DNA of 64,000 nt, taken from positions 1 to 64,000 of the forward strand of contig MEFY01000001.1 of assembly GCA_001725325.1 (NCBI GenBank). The letters run 5' to 3'. Below, piece by piece: positions 51,137-59,910 of the stretch; positions within the stretch are counted from its first letter, which is position 1, and each line of letters opens with the position of its first letter. The stretch comes from Leifsonia sp. SCN 70-46. Its GTDB lineage: Bacteria > Actinomycetota > Actinomycetes > Actinomycetales > Microbacteriaceae. A program made the translations under genes and the position numbers. Under the pieces are notes generated by a model, which saw only the letters and a list, made by a program, of their open reading frames with translations, made no database searches and was not told the origin of the DNA.

Positions 51137-52024
51137 ATGAGGGTTCTCGTCGCGGGGGCGTCAGGATTCATCGGCCGCGAGCTCGTGCGCCAGCTCGAGG
51201 CCGACGGCCATGAGGTGCTCAAGCTCGGCCGCGGCACCCCGCGCTCCGGCGACGAGTACCTGTGGCTGCCCGACACGCAGACCGTCGATCCGCGCGCGCT
51301 CGAGGGCACGGACGCCGTCGTCAACCTCGCGGGGGCGTCGACCGGCCGCATCCCGTGGACGCGCTCGTACCAGCGCGAGATCCTCTACTCCCGCATCAAC
51401 GGCACCGACACCCTCACGCAGGCGATGGGCCGTGCGGCGAACCCGCCGACGGTGTTCCTGAGCGGCTCGGCGGTCGGCTACTACGGGGACCGGCCCGGCG
51501 AGGTGCTCACCGAGACGTCGTCGAAGGGTGGGGGCTTCCTCGCCGACGTCGTCGACGCGTGGGAGCAGGCCGCCCGGCTCGCGCCCGACGGCACGCGTGT
51601 CGTGATGTTCCGCACGGGGCTCGTCGTGGGCGACGGCGGCGCGTTCACGCCGCTCATCCCGCTCACGCGGCTGGGCCTCGGCGCGCGCTTCGGCAGCGGC
51701 CGGCAGCACTGGCCGTGGATCTCGCTGCACGACGAGGCCGCCGCCATCCGGCACCTTCTCACGTCGCAGCTCGAGGGCGTCGTGAACCTCGTGGGCCCCG
51801 CGCCCGCGACGTCCCGCGAGGTCACCGACACGCTCGCCGACGCCCTGCACCGCTGGCACCCGTGGGCGATCCCCGAGTTCGCCGTCAAGCTCCTCGGCGA
51901 GGCCGGCACCGCCCTGCTGCTGCAGGATCAGGACGTGCGCCCCGACCGCCTGCTCGCCGACGGGTTCGTGCACCGCGACGCGACCCTCGGCGCCGCTATC
52001 GACCAGCTCGTTCGAGCGCTATAG
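51137..52024 (+). CDS. TIGR01777-family NAD-dependent epimerase/oxidoreductase
   Basis: Extended-SDR protein of 295 residues. The nucleotide motif GASGFIGRELVRQLEADGH is at the N-terminus; VNLAGAS, SGSAVGYYGDR and FRTGLVVGDGGAF are TIGR01777 hallmarks, and WPWISLHDE with VVNLVGPAP completes it. The substrate is unknown. It starts 2 nt after the OsmC gene and overlaps the convergent downstream gene by 29 nt. Confidence 0.92.
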   Translation: MRVLVAGASGFIGRELVRQLEADGHEVLKLGRGTPRSGDEYLWLPDTQTVDPRALEGTDAVVNLAGASTGRIPWTRSYQREILYSRINGTDTLTQAMGRAANPPTVFLSGSAVGYYGDRPGEVLTETSSKGGGFLADVVDAWEQAARLAPDGTRVVMFRTGLVVGDGGAFTPLIPLTRLGLGARFGSGRQHWPWISLHDEAAAIRHLLTSQLEGVVNLVGPAPATSREVTDTLADALHRWHPWAIPEFAVKLLGEAGTALLLQDQDVRPDRLLADGFVHRDATLGAAIDQLVRAL

Positions 52025-52439
52025 CCCTGCGCGTCGCCCACCGGGCGCGCCCGCGGTCGCCGCTCGCGTCGTAGGCGAGCCCGAGGCGCAGCCACGCGCG
52101 CCACGACTCCGGCTCAGCCTCGACCGCCTCCTTGTACTGCGGGAACTCCGCGTCGGCGGCGGCGGGATCGGGGCGCCCCGACGGCAGCCGCGGCAGGTCG
52201 TCGACCGGCAGCCCGCCCTCGGCCCCGAGCAGGCGCACGAGGCGCTCGCCCCGCGCCACGAACACGATGTCGGCGACGAGCACGCCCGCGCCGAGGAACG
52301 GCAGCACGATGAGCGCGAAGCCGATGGCCTTGGCGATGGGCTCGTCGTCACCGATGAGCAGCAGCGCGTAGTTCGTCACGAAGACGAGGTAGAGCACGAG
52401 GAGCGCCGCCATCACGAGGGCGGCGACGCGGGCCCGCAC
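51996..52439 (-). CDS. Membrane protein with TPR-like tail
   Basis: Protein of 147 residues: two membrane helices (about 5-22 and 33-53), a linker, then one TPR-like repeat (WRAWLRLGLAYDASGDRGRARWATRRA). It starts at a GTG that overlaps the dapB stop by one base. The 3' end overlaps the convergent epimerase gene by 29 nt. Function unknown. Confidence 0.78.
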   Translation of the reverse strand: MRARVAALVMAALLVLYLVFVTNYALLLIGDDEPIAKAIGFALIVLPFLGAGVLVADIVFVARGERLVRLLGAEGGLPVDDLPRLPSGRPDPAAADAEFPQYKEAVEAEPESWRAWLRLGLAYDASGDRGRARWATRRAIALERAGR

Positions 52440-53179
52440 TACTTCTCGAGACCGAGGTCGATGAGCTTGTCGAGGCCCACGACGACGCCGCGCGCGGTGC
52501 GGGCGGCGCGCAGGGCGAGCAGGATCCCCGCCTCGTAGGCGTTGGGGGCGAGCGTCTCGTGGCTGAGCGTGAGCACCTCGCCGTTGCCGCCGAAGATGAC
52601 GTCCTGCTTGGCGACGACCCCCTGCATCCTCAGGCTGTGGATGGGGATGCTCGACACCTGCTGCCCGCGCGCGCGCTGGTCGACGTGCGGGGCGACGACG
52701 GGGCCGAGCGAGCCGCGCGCCGTGCCCATGAGCTCCGCCGTGCGCACGGCGGTGCCCGACGGGGAGTCGACCTTCGACGCGTGGTGCGCCTCGATGATCT
52801 CGATGGAGTCGAAGAAGCGGGCGGCCATGGTCGCGAAGCTCGTGGCGAGCACGGAGCCGATGGAGAAGTTGGGGACGATGATGACGCCCACGGCGAGGTT
52901 GCCCGCGATGGTGCGCTCGAGGGTCGCGATGCGCTCGTTCGACCAGCCGGAGGTGCCGACGAGCACGTTGATGCCGTGCGCGACCGCGTACTCGACGACG
53001 CCCTGCGAGACGGCGGGCAGCGTGACGTCGACGGCGATGTCGGCGCCGAGCATGTCGCTCAGCTCGCCCTTCGAGTCGATCTGCGCGACGAGCTCGAAGT
53101 CGTCGGACGCCTCGATGATCTGCGAGGCGAGCTGGCCCATCTTGCCGGTTGCGCCGACGACGGCGACCTTCGTTGTCAT
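52439..53179 (-). CDS. dapB: 4-hydroxy-tetrahydrodipicolinate reductase
   Basis: NAD(P)H-dependent second step of the DAP pathway after DapA, 246 residues. VVGATGKMGQLASQII is the Rossmann motif, GTSGWSNER lies mid-protein, and the catalytic EAHHASKVDSPSGTA is intact. TAGATT lies 6 nt before the ATG, fitting a leaderless start. Confidence 0.97.
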   Translation of the reverse strand: MTTKVAVVGATGKMGQLASQIIEASDDFELVAQIDSKGELSDMLGADIAVDVTLPAVSQGVVEYAVAHGINVLVGTSGWSNERIATLERTIAGNLAVGVIIVPNFSIGSVLATSFATMAARFFDSIEIIEAHHASKVDSPSGTAVRTAELMGTARGSLGPVVAPHVDQRARGQQVSSIPIHSLRMQGVVAKQDVIFGGNGEVLTLSHETLAPNAYEAGILLALRAARTARGVVVGLDKLIDLGLEK

Positions 53180-53185
53180 CCCGCA

Positions 53186-53191
53186 AATCTA
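53186..53191 (-). promoter_or_regulatory. Probable -10 of dapB
   Basis: TAGATT on the minus strand, 6 nt before the dapB ATG, in the divergent gap with the next lipoprotein gene. Confidence 0.5.
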
Positions 53192-53266
53192 CCAAGGGCG
53201 CGCGCGGACCATTGTTGCGCGGTTTCCCTACTGCGCTGACGGGCAAGGGACGGGCAGGATGACCGC

Positions 53267-53791
53267 ATGGCCACCGTCACGCGTCCCGCTTGGATCACCA
53301 TCGCCGCGGTCTCCGCCCTGCTCCTCGCCGGGTGCACGACCACCGCCGGCTCCGACACCGCAGGAGGCGGCGAGAGCGCGGGCGACGGGGGCGGCGACAC
53401 CGCGTCCAGCGGCGCGTGCCCGGCGGTCTCGGGCTACGAGCTGTTCTCGAGCGACCTCGTCACGGCCGCGCCCGAGTCCGGTGCCGTGTACGGCGACGGC
53501 TCGACCCTGAGCTTCACGCTCGCGATGGGCGCGGGCTACTCCCCCACGCTCGACCTGACCTACCTCACCGATGCGGGCACGCCCGTCATCCTCGGCAGCC
53601 AGAACCTGCTCGACAACGGCGACGGCACCTACAGCAACAACCTCAACGTCTTCGACTCCGACGCCGACGGACGGCCCGGCTTCGCGAGCGTCACGATCGT
53701 CAAGGACGACACCTTCGAGGCCCCCGCCGGCCAGGAGGGCGCGTCCCAGCCCATCCTCGGCACCTACTGCATCACCTTCGCCGTCGAATAA
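53267..53791 (+). CDS. Secreted lipoprotein, calcium-loop-like DxDxDG
   Basis: Protein of 174 residues with a lipobox (LLLAGC, Cys at 23) and a Gly/Ser/Asp-rich spacer. The mature part has FDSDADGRPGF, a DxDxDG loop that may bind calcium, and beta-rich segments. No family is recognised. Single gene ahead of a GNAT. Confidence 0.72.
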   Translation: MATVTRPAWITIAAVSALLLAGCTTTAGSDTAGGGESAGDGGGDTASSGACPAVSGYELFSSDLVTAAPESGAVYGDGSTLSFTLAMGAGYSPTLDLTYLTDAGTPVILGSQNLLDNGDGTYSNNLNVFDSDADGRPGFASVTIVKDDTFEAPAGQEGASQPILGTYCITFAVE

Positions 53792-53800
53792 CCTCGGTGG

Positions 53801-54262
53801 GTGGTGACCTACCAGCCGACATCGGTCGAGGATGCGACGGCGCACGCCCTCCTCGCCGAGTACTTCGCGTACCGCTCCGCGACCTTCCCGAACCCCGCGG
53901 GCTACACGACGACCTTCCCGACCCCGTCGCAGTTCGTCGAGCCCGAGGGCGTCTTCCTCGTCGTCGAGGATGACGGCGCCGCCATCGGGTGCGGCGGCAT
54001 CCGCTCCCTCGGCGCGGGTCGCTTCGAGGTCAAGCACCTCTGGCTGCAGCCCGCCACGCAGGGCCGCGGACTCGGCCGCGCCCTCCTCGCGGAGCTGGAG
54101 CGCCGCGCGCTCGAGCTGGGCGCGACGGAGCTCGTGCTCGACACCAACGCGAGCCTCGAGGCCGCGGGCGGCCTCTACCGCTCGAGCGGCTACGTCGACA
54201 TCGAGCCGTACAACGACAACCCGAACGCGACGAACTGGTACCGGAAGGTGCTGGCGCGCTAG
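53801..54262 (+). CDS. GNAT-family N-acetyltransferase
   Basis: Protein of 153 residues: WLQPATQGRGLGRALLAELERRA is the acetyl-CoA loop, and LDTNASLEAAGGLYRSSGYV with NWYRKVL completes the fold. The start is ambiguous between two adjacent GTG codons (53801, 53804). Overlaps the convergent phosphatase gene by 4 nt. Acceptor unknown. Confidence 0.88.
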   Translation: MVTYQPTSVEDATAHALLAEYFAYRSATFPNPAGYTTTFPTPSQFVEPEGVFLVVEDDGAAIGCGGIRSLGAGRFEVKHLWLQPATQGRGLGRALLAELERRALELGATELVLDTNASLEAAGGLYRSSGYVDIEPYNDNPNATNWYRKVLAR

Positions 54263-54861
54263 AACGGCTGCAGCTCCGGCATGCCCGTGCGCAGCTCGAC
54301 GGGCAGGTGCCCGAGGTCGTTGTGGGCGATGAGCACGGGCGGCTTGGCCGAGCGGATGCGGATGATCGTGAGCCCGCAGTTGGCCTGGTTGAGGCCGAGC
54401 CAGCGCCAGTTCGGACCGCCCATGACCTCGCGCACGAACCACGAGATGACGAAGTTGTGGGTCACGATGAGGTCGTGGCGGTCCTCGCGCGCGGGGGCGA
54501 GGAACTCGGCGACGGCGTCGGCCATCTGCGCCTCGCCCGCCTCGATCTCCTCCGGCGTGATCGACCCGAAGAACGCGTCGAAGGCCTTGGGCATGTCGGG
54601 CTCGGGGCCGCTCGGGATGCAGTCCATGAGCAGGGCGTGCGGCCTCGACTCGAGGGCCGGCATCCTCTCGGTCATGATCGCGGCGGTCTCCGCGGCGCGC
54701 TGGAGCGGAGAGTGCCACGCCCGCGCGAACGGCACGCCGCTCAGGCGCTCGGCGATGGCCGTGGCCTGGCGCTTGCCCTTGGGCGAGAGCGGTCCGTCGG
54801 GCAGGCCGTACTCGGCATCCTGCTGCTCGCCGTGGCGCACGAGGTAGACGTAGTGGGCCAT
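54259..54861 (-). CDS. Histidine phosphatase superfamily protein
   Basis: Protein of 200 residues: the catalytic VRHGEQ motif near 8-13 with phospho-accepting His, GPLSPKGKRQA, the second-half SPLQRAAETA and the C-terminal VTHNFVISW His. It belongs to the phosphoglycerate-mutase-like branch of unknown substrate. The ATG overlaps the M16 peptidase stop by one base. Confidence 0.92.
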   Translation of the reverse strand: MAHYVYLVRHGEQQDAEYGLPDGPLSPKGKRQATAIAERLSGVPFARAWHSPLQRAAETAAIMTERMPALESRPHALLMDCIPSGPEPDMPKAFDAFFGSITPEEIEAGEAQMADAVAEFLAPAREDRHDLIVTHNFVISWFVREVMGGPNWRWLGLNQANCGLTIIRIRSAKPPVLIAHNDLGHLPVELRTGMPELQPF

Positions 54862-56213
54862 CAGGAGACCCCCGCCGACGAGAGCCCCGCGAACGACCTC
54901 TCGTCGACCGATCCGACTGCCGCGATCGAGACGGGCCGTGAGGCGAGCTCCTGCGCGAGCTCCTGCACGCCCTCGGCGGTCACACCCGCGAGGCGCCGCA
55001 GCGACTCGTCGAGGTCGACGAACTCGCCGAGCGTGAGCTCGCTGCGGCCGAGGCGCGACATGCGCGTGTCGGAGTCCTCGAGGGCGAGCGCGGAGGCGCC
55101 GCTCAGCTGGCCCACGGCGCGGCGCATCTCCTCGGGCGTGGCACCGCCCTGGGCGAGTCCGCGGAACTCCTCAAGCATGAGCTCGGCCACCTGCGCGGCC
55201 TTGCTCGGCGAGCATCCCGCGTAGATGCCGAAGAGCCCCGCGTCGGAGTAGCTGGGTGCGAACGAGTAGACGGAGTAGGCGAGCCCGCGCTTCTCGCGGA
55301 CCTCCTGGAAGAGCCGGCTCGACATTCCGCCGCCCAAGATCGAGTTGAGCACGCTCAGGGTCGCGCGGCGCTCGTCGCCCGCGGCGAGGCCGGGCACCCC
55401 GGCGATGATGTTGGCCTGCTCGATGGGGCGCTTGACGGCGACGAGCGGGCTGCCGCGCTCGATGAGGTCATGGGTGGCGTCGCGGCGGTCCACGGGCGCG
55501 GCCTCGACCGAGAGGTCCCAGCCCGCGCGCTCGAGGGCTGCCGTCACGCCGCGCACGAGCTCGTCGTGGTCGACGGCGCCCGCCACCGTGATGACGAGGT
55601 CTTGCGCGCGATAGTTGGCGCGGTAGTGCTCCCACACGGCCTCGCGCGTCACCGCGCGGATCGTCTCCGGGCTGCCGCCGATCGGCCGACCGAGCGGATG
55701 CCCGCCCAGCACGGCCTCGAAGAAGCGCTCGCTCGTGACATCCGACGGGTCGTCGTCGGCCATGGCGAGCTCCTCGAGGATGACCCCCCGCTCGGTCTCG
55801 AACTCGCCGGGCTCGAGCGTCGACGACGTGAACATGTCGGCGAGCACGTCGACGGCCATGGGCAGGTCGCGATCCTGCACCTTGGCGTAGTAGCAGGTGT
55901 ACTCCTTGGCCGTCATCGCGTTGTGCTCGCCGCCCACGGCGTCGAACGACACCGCGATCTCGAGGGCGCTGCGCGTGGGCGTGCCCTTGAACAGGAGGTG
56001 CTCCAGGAAGTGTGTGGAGCCGTAGGTGAAGGGCTGCTCGTCGCGGGACCCGACGGCCACCCAGTAGCCGATCGTCGAGCTGCGGGAGCCCGGCACGGAC
56101 TCGCTGAGGATGCGGACACCGCTCGGCAGCACCGTGCGTCGCACGAGCGAGTCGCCGGATGCCGTGAACGAGAGCTCGGCAAGGTCGAGCGGGAGGGAGA
56201 CTGCGCCGTTCAT
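54861..56213 (-). CDS. M16-family zinc metallopeptidase
   Basis: Peptidase of 450 residues related to processing proteases. The inverted zinc motif HFLEH is at 68-72 (H68, E71, H72), with the distal Glu in ETERGVILEELAM near 150; the second, inactive domain follows (GGGMSSRLFQEVREKRGLAYS). This gene often lies directly after pnp; here six other genes intervene. Substrate unknown. Confidence 0.94.
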   Translation of the reverse strand: MNGAVSLPLDLAELSFTASGDSLVRRTVLPSGVRILSESVPGSRSSTIGYWVAVGSRDEQPFTYGSTHFLEHLLFKGTPTRSALEIAVSFDAVGGEHNAMTAKEYTCYYAKVQDRDLPMAVDVLADMFTSSTLEPGEFETERGVILEELAMADDDPSDVTSERFFEAVLGGHPLGRPIGGSPETIRAVTREAVWEHYRANYRAQDLVITVAGAVDHDELVRGVTAALERAGWDLSVEAAPVDRRDATHDLIERGSPLVAVKRPIEQANIIAGVPGLAAGDERRATLSVLNSILGGGMSSRLFQEVREKRGLAYSVYSFAPSYSDAGLFGIYAGCSPSKAAQVAELMLEEFRGLAQGGATPEEMRRAVGQLSGASALALEDSDTRMSRLGRSELTLGEFVDLDESLRRLAGVTAEGVQELAQELASRPVSIAAVGSVDERSFAGLSSAGVS

Positions 56214-56297
56214 CACCGTCGAGCCTACGTCACCACCCCCACGGCCGAGACGGGGTTGTCCACGACCCCCCGAACTGGGGTACCGGCATGCGGACAA

Positions 56298-56311
56298 ACA
56301 GACTGGTCTGT
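56298..56311. promoter_or_regulatory. Inverted repeat, probable TetR operator
   Basis: ACAGAC-TG-GTCTGT, a dyad with 6-bp perfect arms, lies 108-121 nt before the TetR start and upstream of a TTACAG -10-like element (56325-56330). Position and form suit autoregulation by the adjacent TetR protein. Confidence 0.55.
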
Positions 56312-56418
56312 CTGTCCTCCCGTGTTACAGTCTTTCCCACAGGCACCCGAAGCCTCACCACCCGAACCGCGGCATCCCCCGAATGCCGCACACCCCACCC
56401 GAATGGAGTTGCGTTGTG

Positions 56419-57045
56419 ATGGTCGTCGAGTCTGCTCCGGCCACACAGCGCGCTCCGGAGGTGCAGCGCGCTCCGGCGAAGGGCCGCATCCTCGACACGG
56501 CGAACGTGCTCTTCTACGAGGACGGCATCCGCAACGTGGGCGTCGACCGCATCATCAGCGCGTCGTCGGTCACGAAGGCCACGTTCTACAAGCACTACCG
56601 CGCCAAGGACAACCTGATCGTCGAGTACATCACCGCACGTCACCACACGGTGCGCGCGAATGTCGAGGCGATGATCGCGGCGGGCCCCGACTCCGAGGCC
56701 GTCCTGCGCGGATTCGTCGCGGCCGTGATCGCCGAGATCGACAGCCCCGGCTTCCGCGGCTGCCCGTTCATCAACGCCGCCGCGGAGTTCCCCGACGCCG
56801 AGCATCCCGTGCGCCAGGTCGTCACCGCGCACCGCGAGTGGTACGTCGACACCCTCTCCGAGCTGCTGCGCCAGATGGGCCACCCGGTTCCCGGCGACGG
56901 TGCAGACGAGCTCCTGCTCGCGCGCGACGGCGCACTCTCCGGCGGATACGCGGGCGACTCGATCGCCGCATCCGCGGCCCTGCAGCGCATCGCCGACCGC
57001 GTCCTCTCGGAGGCGCTCCTAGCGGAAGCGCGCCCCGCGCGCTAG
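56419..57045 (+). CDS. TetR-family transcriptional regulator
   Basis: Repressor of 208 residues. The N-terminal HTH is clear: GRILDTANVLFYEDGIRNVGVDRIISASSVTKATFYKHYRAKDNLI. The C-terminal ligand domain carries FRGCPFINAAAEFPD, common in a TetR subgroup of unknown ligand. The ATG is chosen over a GTG 3 nt upstream. A candidate operator lies upstream; the target may be the small membrane gene that follows, or the M16 divergent gene. Confidence 0.93.
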   Translation: MVVESAPATQRAPEVQRAPAKGRILDTANVLFYEDGIRNVGVDRIISASSVTKATFYKHYRAKDNLIVEYITARHHTVRANVEAMIAAGPDSEAVLRGFVAAVIAEIDSPGFRGCPFINAAAEFPDAEHPVRQVVTAHREWYVDTLSELLRQMGHPVPGDGADELLLARDGALSGGYAGDSIAASAALQRIADRVLSEALLAEARPAR

Positions 57046-57144
57046 ACCCCCCTCTCGGCGGCCGACCCTCACTAACGTGGAGGGGCGCCGCGACGCTGGA
57101 TCGCGGCGGGGGTGCCACTCCTCACGAGAATTGAGGTCGACACA

Positions 57145-57480
57145 ATGCAAGTCTCCCTGCTCCTCATCATCACCGTCGTCGCGGCGGCGCTCGCGCTCTG
57201 GGACGGCATCGTCCGGGTCCGCGGGCGGAGCAACTCCATAGTCTCGATAATCCAGATCATCGCGGCGGCCCTCATGCTGCTCGCGCTGTTCGGGATCGTC
57301 GTGACCTCGCTCGGCGTCGGGATCCTCGCCGTCATCCTGGTGATCGTCCTGATCCTCCAGCTCATCCTGCGCGGGTCCACCCGCCGCAAGGGCGCGGCGA
57401 TCACGATCATCGCGCTCGTGCTCAACGCGATAGTCGTCATCGTCGCGTTCGGGCTCTTCTCGATCCCCGGCCTCAGCTAG
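57145..57480 (+). CDS. Small four-helix membrane protein
   Basis: Protein of 111 residues made almost wholly of hydrophobic helices (about 2-22, 32-55, 57-75, 84-107) with a basic loop GSTRRKG. It is very rich in Ile, Val and Leu. No family is recognised. GAGG lies ~9 nt before the ATG. It follows the TetR gene by 99 nt. Confidence 0.7.
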   Translation: MQVSLLLIITVVAAALALWDGIVRVRGRSNSIVSIIQIIAAALMLLALFGIVVTSLGVGILAVILVIVLILQLILRGSTRRKGAAITIIALVLNAIVVIVAFGLFSIPGLS

Positions 57481-57493
57481 AAGCTGCCGGAAC

Positions 57494-57528
57494 CGAAGGC
57501 CGCGTTTCCCTGGGGGGCGCGGCCTTCG
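57494..57528. terminator. Bidirectional terminator, membrane gene / AKR pseudogene
   Basis: 11-bp perfect arms (57494-57504 with 57518-57528) around a 13-nt loop, between the convergent stops at 57480 and 57545. Confidence 0.75.
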
Positions 57529-57544
57529 CCGTGTGCGGGGCGCG

Positions 57545-58494
57545 CTACGCGGAGACGCGGTCGAGATCGGCGACCTGGTGGCGCGTGAGCTGCACGTGCG
57601 CGGCGGCGGTGAGGTCGAGCACCTGCTCCGGCCGGCTCGCCGACACCACGGGAGCGACGACGTTGGGCTTCGTGAGCAGCCACGCGAGGGCGATGGATGC
57701 GACGCTCGCATCGTGCGCCGCGGCGACGGCGTCGAGGCACGCGAGGATGCGCAGGCCGCGCCGGTTGAGGAGTTTCGCGACCTCTCCGCCCCGCTCGTTC
57801 TTCGCGAGGTCGGCGCGCTGGCGGTACTTGCCCGTGAGGAAGCCGCTCGCGAGGGCGAACCGCGGCATGACGCCGAGGCCCTGCCGCGCGGCAACGTGGG
57901 CGAGGTCGCCCTCGTACTCGCTGCGGTGCATGAGGTTGTAGTGGTTCTGCAGCGCGGCCATGGGCGCGACGCCCAGCTGGGCGGACGCGATGCGCGCCTC
58001 GATGAGCCGGTTGCCGGTGTGGTCCGAGCCGCCGAAGTGGCGCACCTTGCCCGCGCGGATGAGCTCGTCGACGGCGAGGAGCGTCTCCTCGAACTCGACG
58101 GCCGGGTCGTCGATGTGCAGGTAGAGCAGGTCGATGTGCGAGACGCCGAGGCGCTCGAGCGAGGCCTCGACGGCGCGCGTGAGCACGCGCGCGCGCAGAC
58201 CGGGGTTCTCGGCGCTCTTGCCGACCTTGGTCGCGATGACCATGCTGTCGCGGTTGCGCCGCGCCCGCAGCCAGTTGCCGATCATGATCTCGCTGCGGCC
58301 CGCCGCGTACGAGTCGGCCGTGTCGATGAAGTTGCGTCGTCCGCGGTCCACCCGAACACGTTGCCGCTCATGGCGAGCGGGAACACCGTGAGGTCGGAGA
58401 GGCCGATCGTGCGCGGGCGGGCGGGGCGCGCGCCGACGATCGCGGCGGTCTCCCCCGTCGTCGGTATCATCCTGCTCACGTCCACCTGCGTCAT
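57545..58494 (-). pseudogene. Aldo/keto reductase, frameshifted with internal deletion
   Basis: The N-terminal ~50 residues (RTIGLSDLTVFPLAMSGNVFGWTAD) are in one frame, starting at ATG 58494. From NFIDTADSYAAGRSEIMIG onward (about 58333) the protein continues in another frame to the normal C-terminus. Compared with the family, about 16 residues linking GWTAD to the catalytic-Asp strand are missing at about 58334-58340. The NADPH-dependent reductase therefore cannot be made intact. The rest, with catalytic Tyr-containing TADSYAAG, K in TKVGKS and HFGGSDH, is well preserved, so the lesion is recent or a sequencing error. Confidence 0.85.
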
Positions 58495-58651
58495 GTGTCC
58501 CTCCCCCGAGGCCTGATCCCACTGTATTGATGAGGTGACGCCGGAAAGGTGAGGACTCCCCGATCGTTACGACACCGTGTCGGACTGGTCGGGCCCAACG
58601 TTTCGCAGCTGTTGTGCGTCTTGACCATTAAGACCACAGTTCGGAGGAGAC

Positions 58652-59020
58652 ATGACGCAAGGCAGCACCCCCAATAGGAGGCCCCGCCTCTGGCTCGCGT
58701 TGGGCGCCGTGCTCGCCCTCGTGGGCATCGCCGTGCTCTGGCCGCTGCAGCACGTGGGCCAGGTGTGCGTGCTCATCTACCCCGCGCCGCCCGGGTGCGG
58801 CGCCGCGGAGCCCCGATGGGCGCCGCTCGTGGGCATCGGGCTCGTCATCGCGCTCCTCGCCGCGCAGGTGGTCGTGTACGCGACCGCGGCCCGGCCGCGG
58901 ACGCCGCTCATCCTGCTCTCCGCGGGCATCGTCGTGGTGGTCGCTCTCGCCGCAGCGGTCGTCGCGCTCTCGCAGACGGGCATCTGGGACCCGTACCAGC
59001 CTCCCGTCATCATCGACTAG
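58652..59020 (+). CDS. Three-helix membrane protein
   Basis: Protein of 122 residues with hydrophobic segments near 14-32, 58-78 and 84-107 and two Cys in the first outer loop (GQVCVLIYPAPPGCG), which may form a disulfide. No family is recognised. Strong GGAGGA Shine-Dalgarno. A GTCTT-N7-AAGAC dyad lies 18-34 nt upstream. Confidence 0.72.
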   Translation: MTQGSTPNRRPRLWLALGAVLALVGIAVLWPLQHVGQVCVLIYPAPPGCGAAEPRWAPLVGIGLVIALLAAQVVVYATAARPRTPLILLSAGIVVVVALAAAVVALSQTGIWDPYQPPVIID

Positions 59021-59036
59021 CTGGCACGATGGGGGG

Positions 59037-59573
59037 ATGACGACCCCCAACGACCCCTTCCACCGCCTCCCCGAGGTGCCGGCGTTCACGCTCACGAGCC
59101 CCGATTTCGAGGAGGGCGGCACGCTGCCGCAGTGGGCCCGCTCGGGCATCGCGGGGGCCGGCGGCGAGGACCGCTCGCCCACGCTGCACTGGAGCGGTGC
59201 GCCCTCGGGCACGAAGAGCTTCGCGCTCACGATGTACGACCCGGACGCGCCGACCGGCAGCGGTTGGTGGCACTGGGCCGTGTGCAACATCCCCGCGACC
59301 ATCACCGCCCTGCCGCAGGACGCGGGCAACCCCGAGGCGGGCCTGCTGCCCGCGGGCGCGGTGACCCTGCCGAACGAGATCCGGCTCGCGCGCTACCTCG
59401 GCGCCGCGCCGCCCGCGGGCCACGGCGAGCACCGCTACTACTTCGTGCTGAGCGCGCTCGACGTCGAGCGCCTCGACGTGCCGGCCGACAGCACGCCCGC
59501 GTACCTCGGCTTCGTGCTGCGCGACCACATCGTGGCGCGCGCGGTGCTGAGCGGCCGCTCGGAGACCGTCTAG
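59037..59573 (+). CDS. YbhB/YbcL-family phosphatidylethanolamine-binding-like protein
   Basis: Protein of 178 residues with the PEBP fold: SPDFEEGGTLP start, SPTLHWSGAPSGTKSFALTMYDPDAPTGSGWWHW is the conserved ligand-site region, and GHGEHRYYFVLSALD follows. Members bind small phosphorylated ligands; function in bacteria is unclear. No signal peptide, so cytoplasmic. It starts 16 nt after the preceding membrane gene. Confidence 0.93.
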   Translation: MTTPNDPFHRLPEVPAFTLTSPDFEEGGTLPQWARSGIAGAGGEDRSPTLHWSGAPSGTKSFALTMYDPDAPTGSGWWHWAVCNIPATITALPQDAGNPEAGLLPAGAVTLPNEIRLARYLGAAPPAGHGEHRYYFVLSALDVERLDVPADSTPAYLGFVLRDHIVARAVLSGRSETV

Positions 59574-59755
59574 GACGCGCTGCGGCGGTACTGCGGGATG
59601 CGCGCCCGCGCGCGAGCGCGCGCCTTCGTGATCGAGACGGCCACGACGACGACCACGACCGCCGCGGCGAGGGCGATCCAGACGAACCAGGCGCTGTCGA
59701 GCCAGGTCGACACATCGGCGACGAAGCTGTCGAACGGCGTTGTGATTCGGGCCAC
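59570..59755 (-). CDS. 61-residue single-pass membrane protein
   Basis: One membrane helix (about 23-43, WFVWIALAAAVVVVVVAVSI) followed by a strongly basic tail (KARARARARIPQYRR) that would face the cytoplasm. GTG start. Overlaps the convergent PEBP gene by 4 nt. Function unknown; small size limits confidence. Confidence 0.6.
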   Translation of the reverse strand: MARITTPFDSFVADVSTWLDSAWFVWIALAAAVVVVVVAVSITKARARARARIPQYRRSAS

Positions 59756-59834
59756 GCGCTCACCCTAGGGCGGCAAGCGCTTGACCTGATGCCCCCCTTT
59801 GGGGGGCAGACCGGTGCGCCCGTCCCGGCACGCA

Positions 59835-59864
59835 AAAGGCCCCCTTCCGAAGAAGGGGGCCTTT
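59835..59864. terminator. Intrinsic terminator of pnp
   Basis: 13-bp perfect stem (AAAGGCCCCCTTC with its complement) closed by CGAA, followed by TTTT on the minus strand. It lies ~50 nt past the pnp stop. The strongest classical terminator in the window. Confidence 0.93.
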
Positions 59865-59910
59865 CGTCTTACCCGGCGCCTGGCGAGAGGCCCGGGCAGA
59901 TCTCTGGCTG

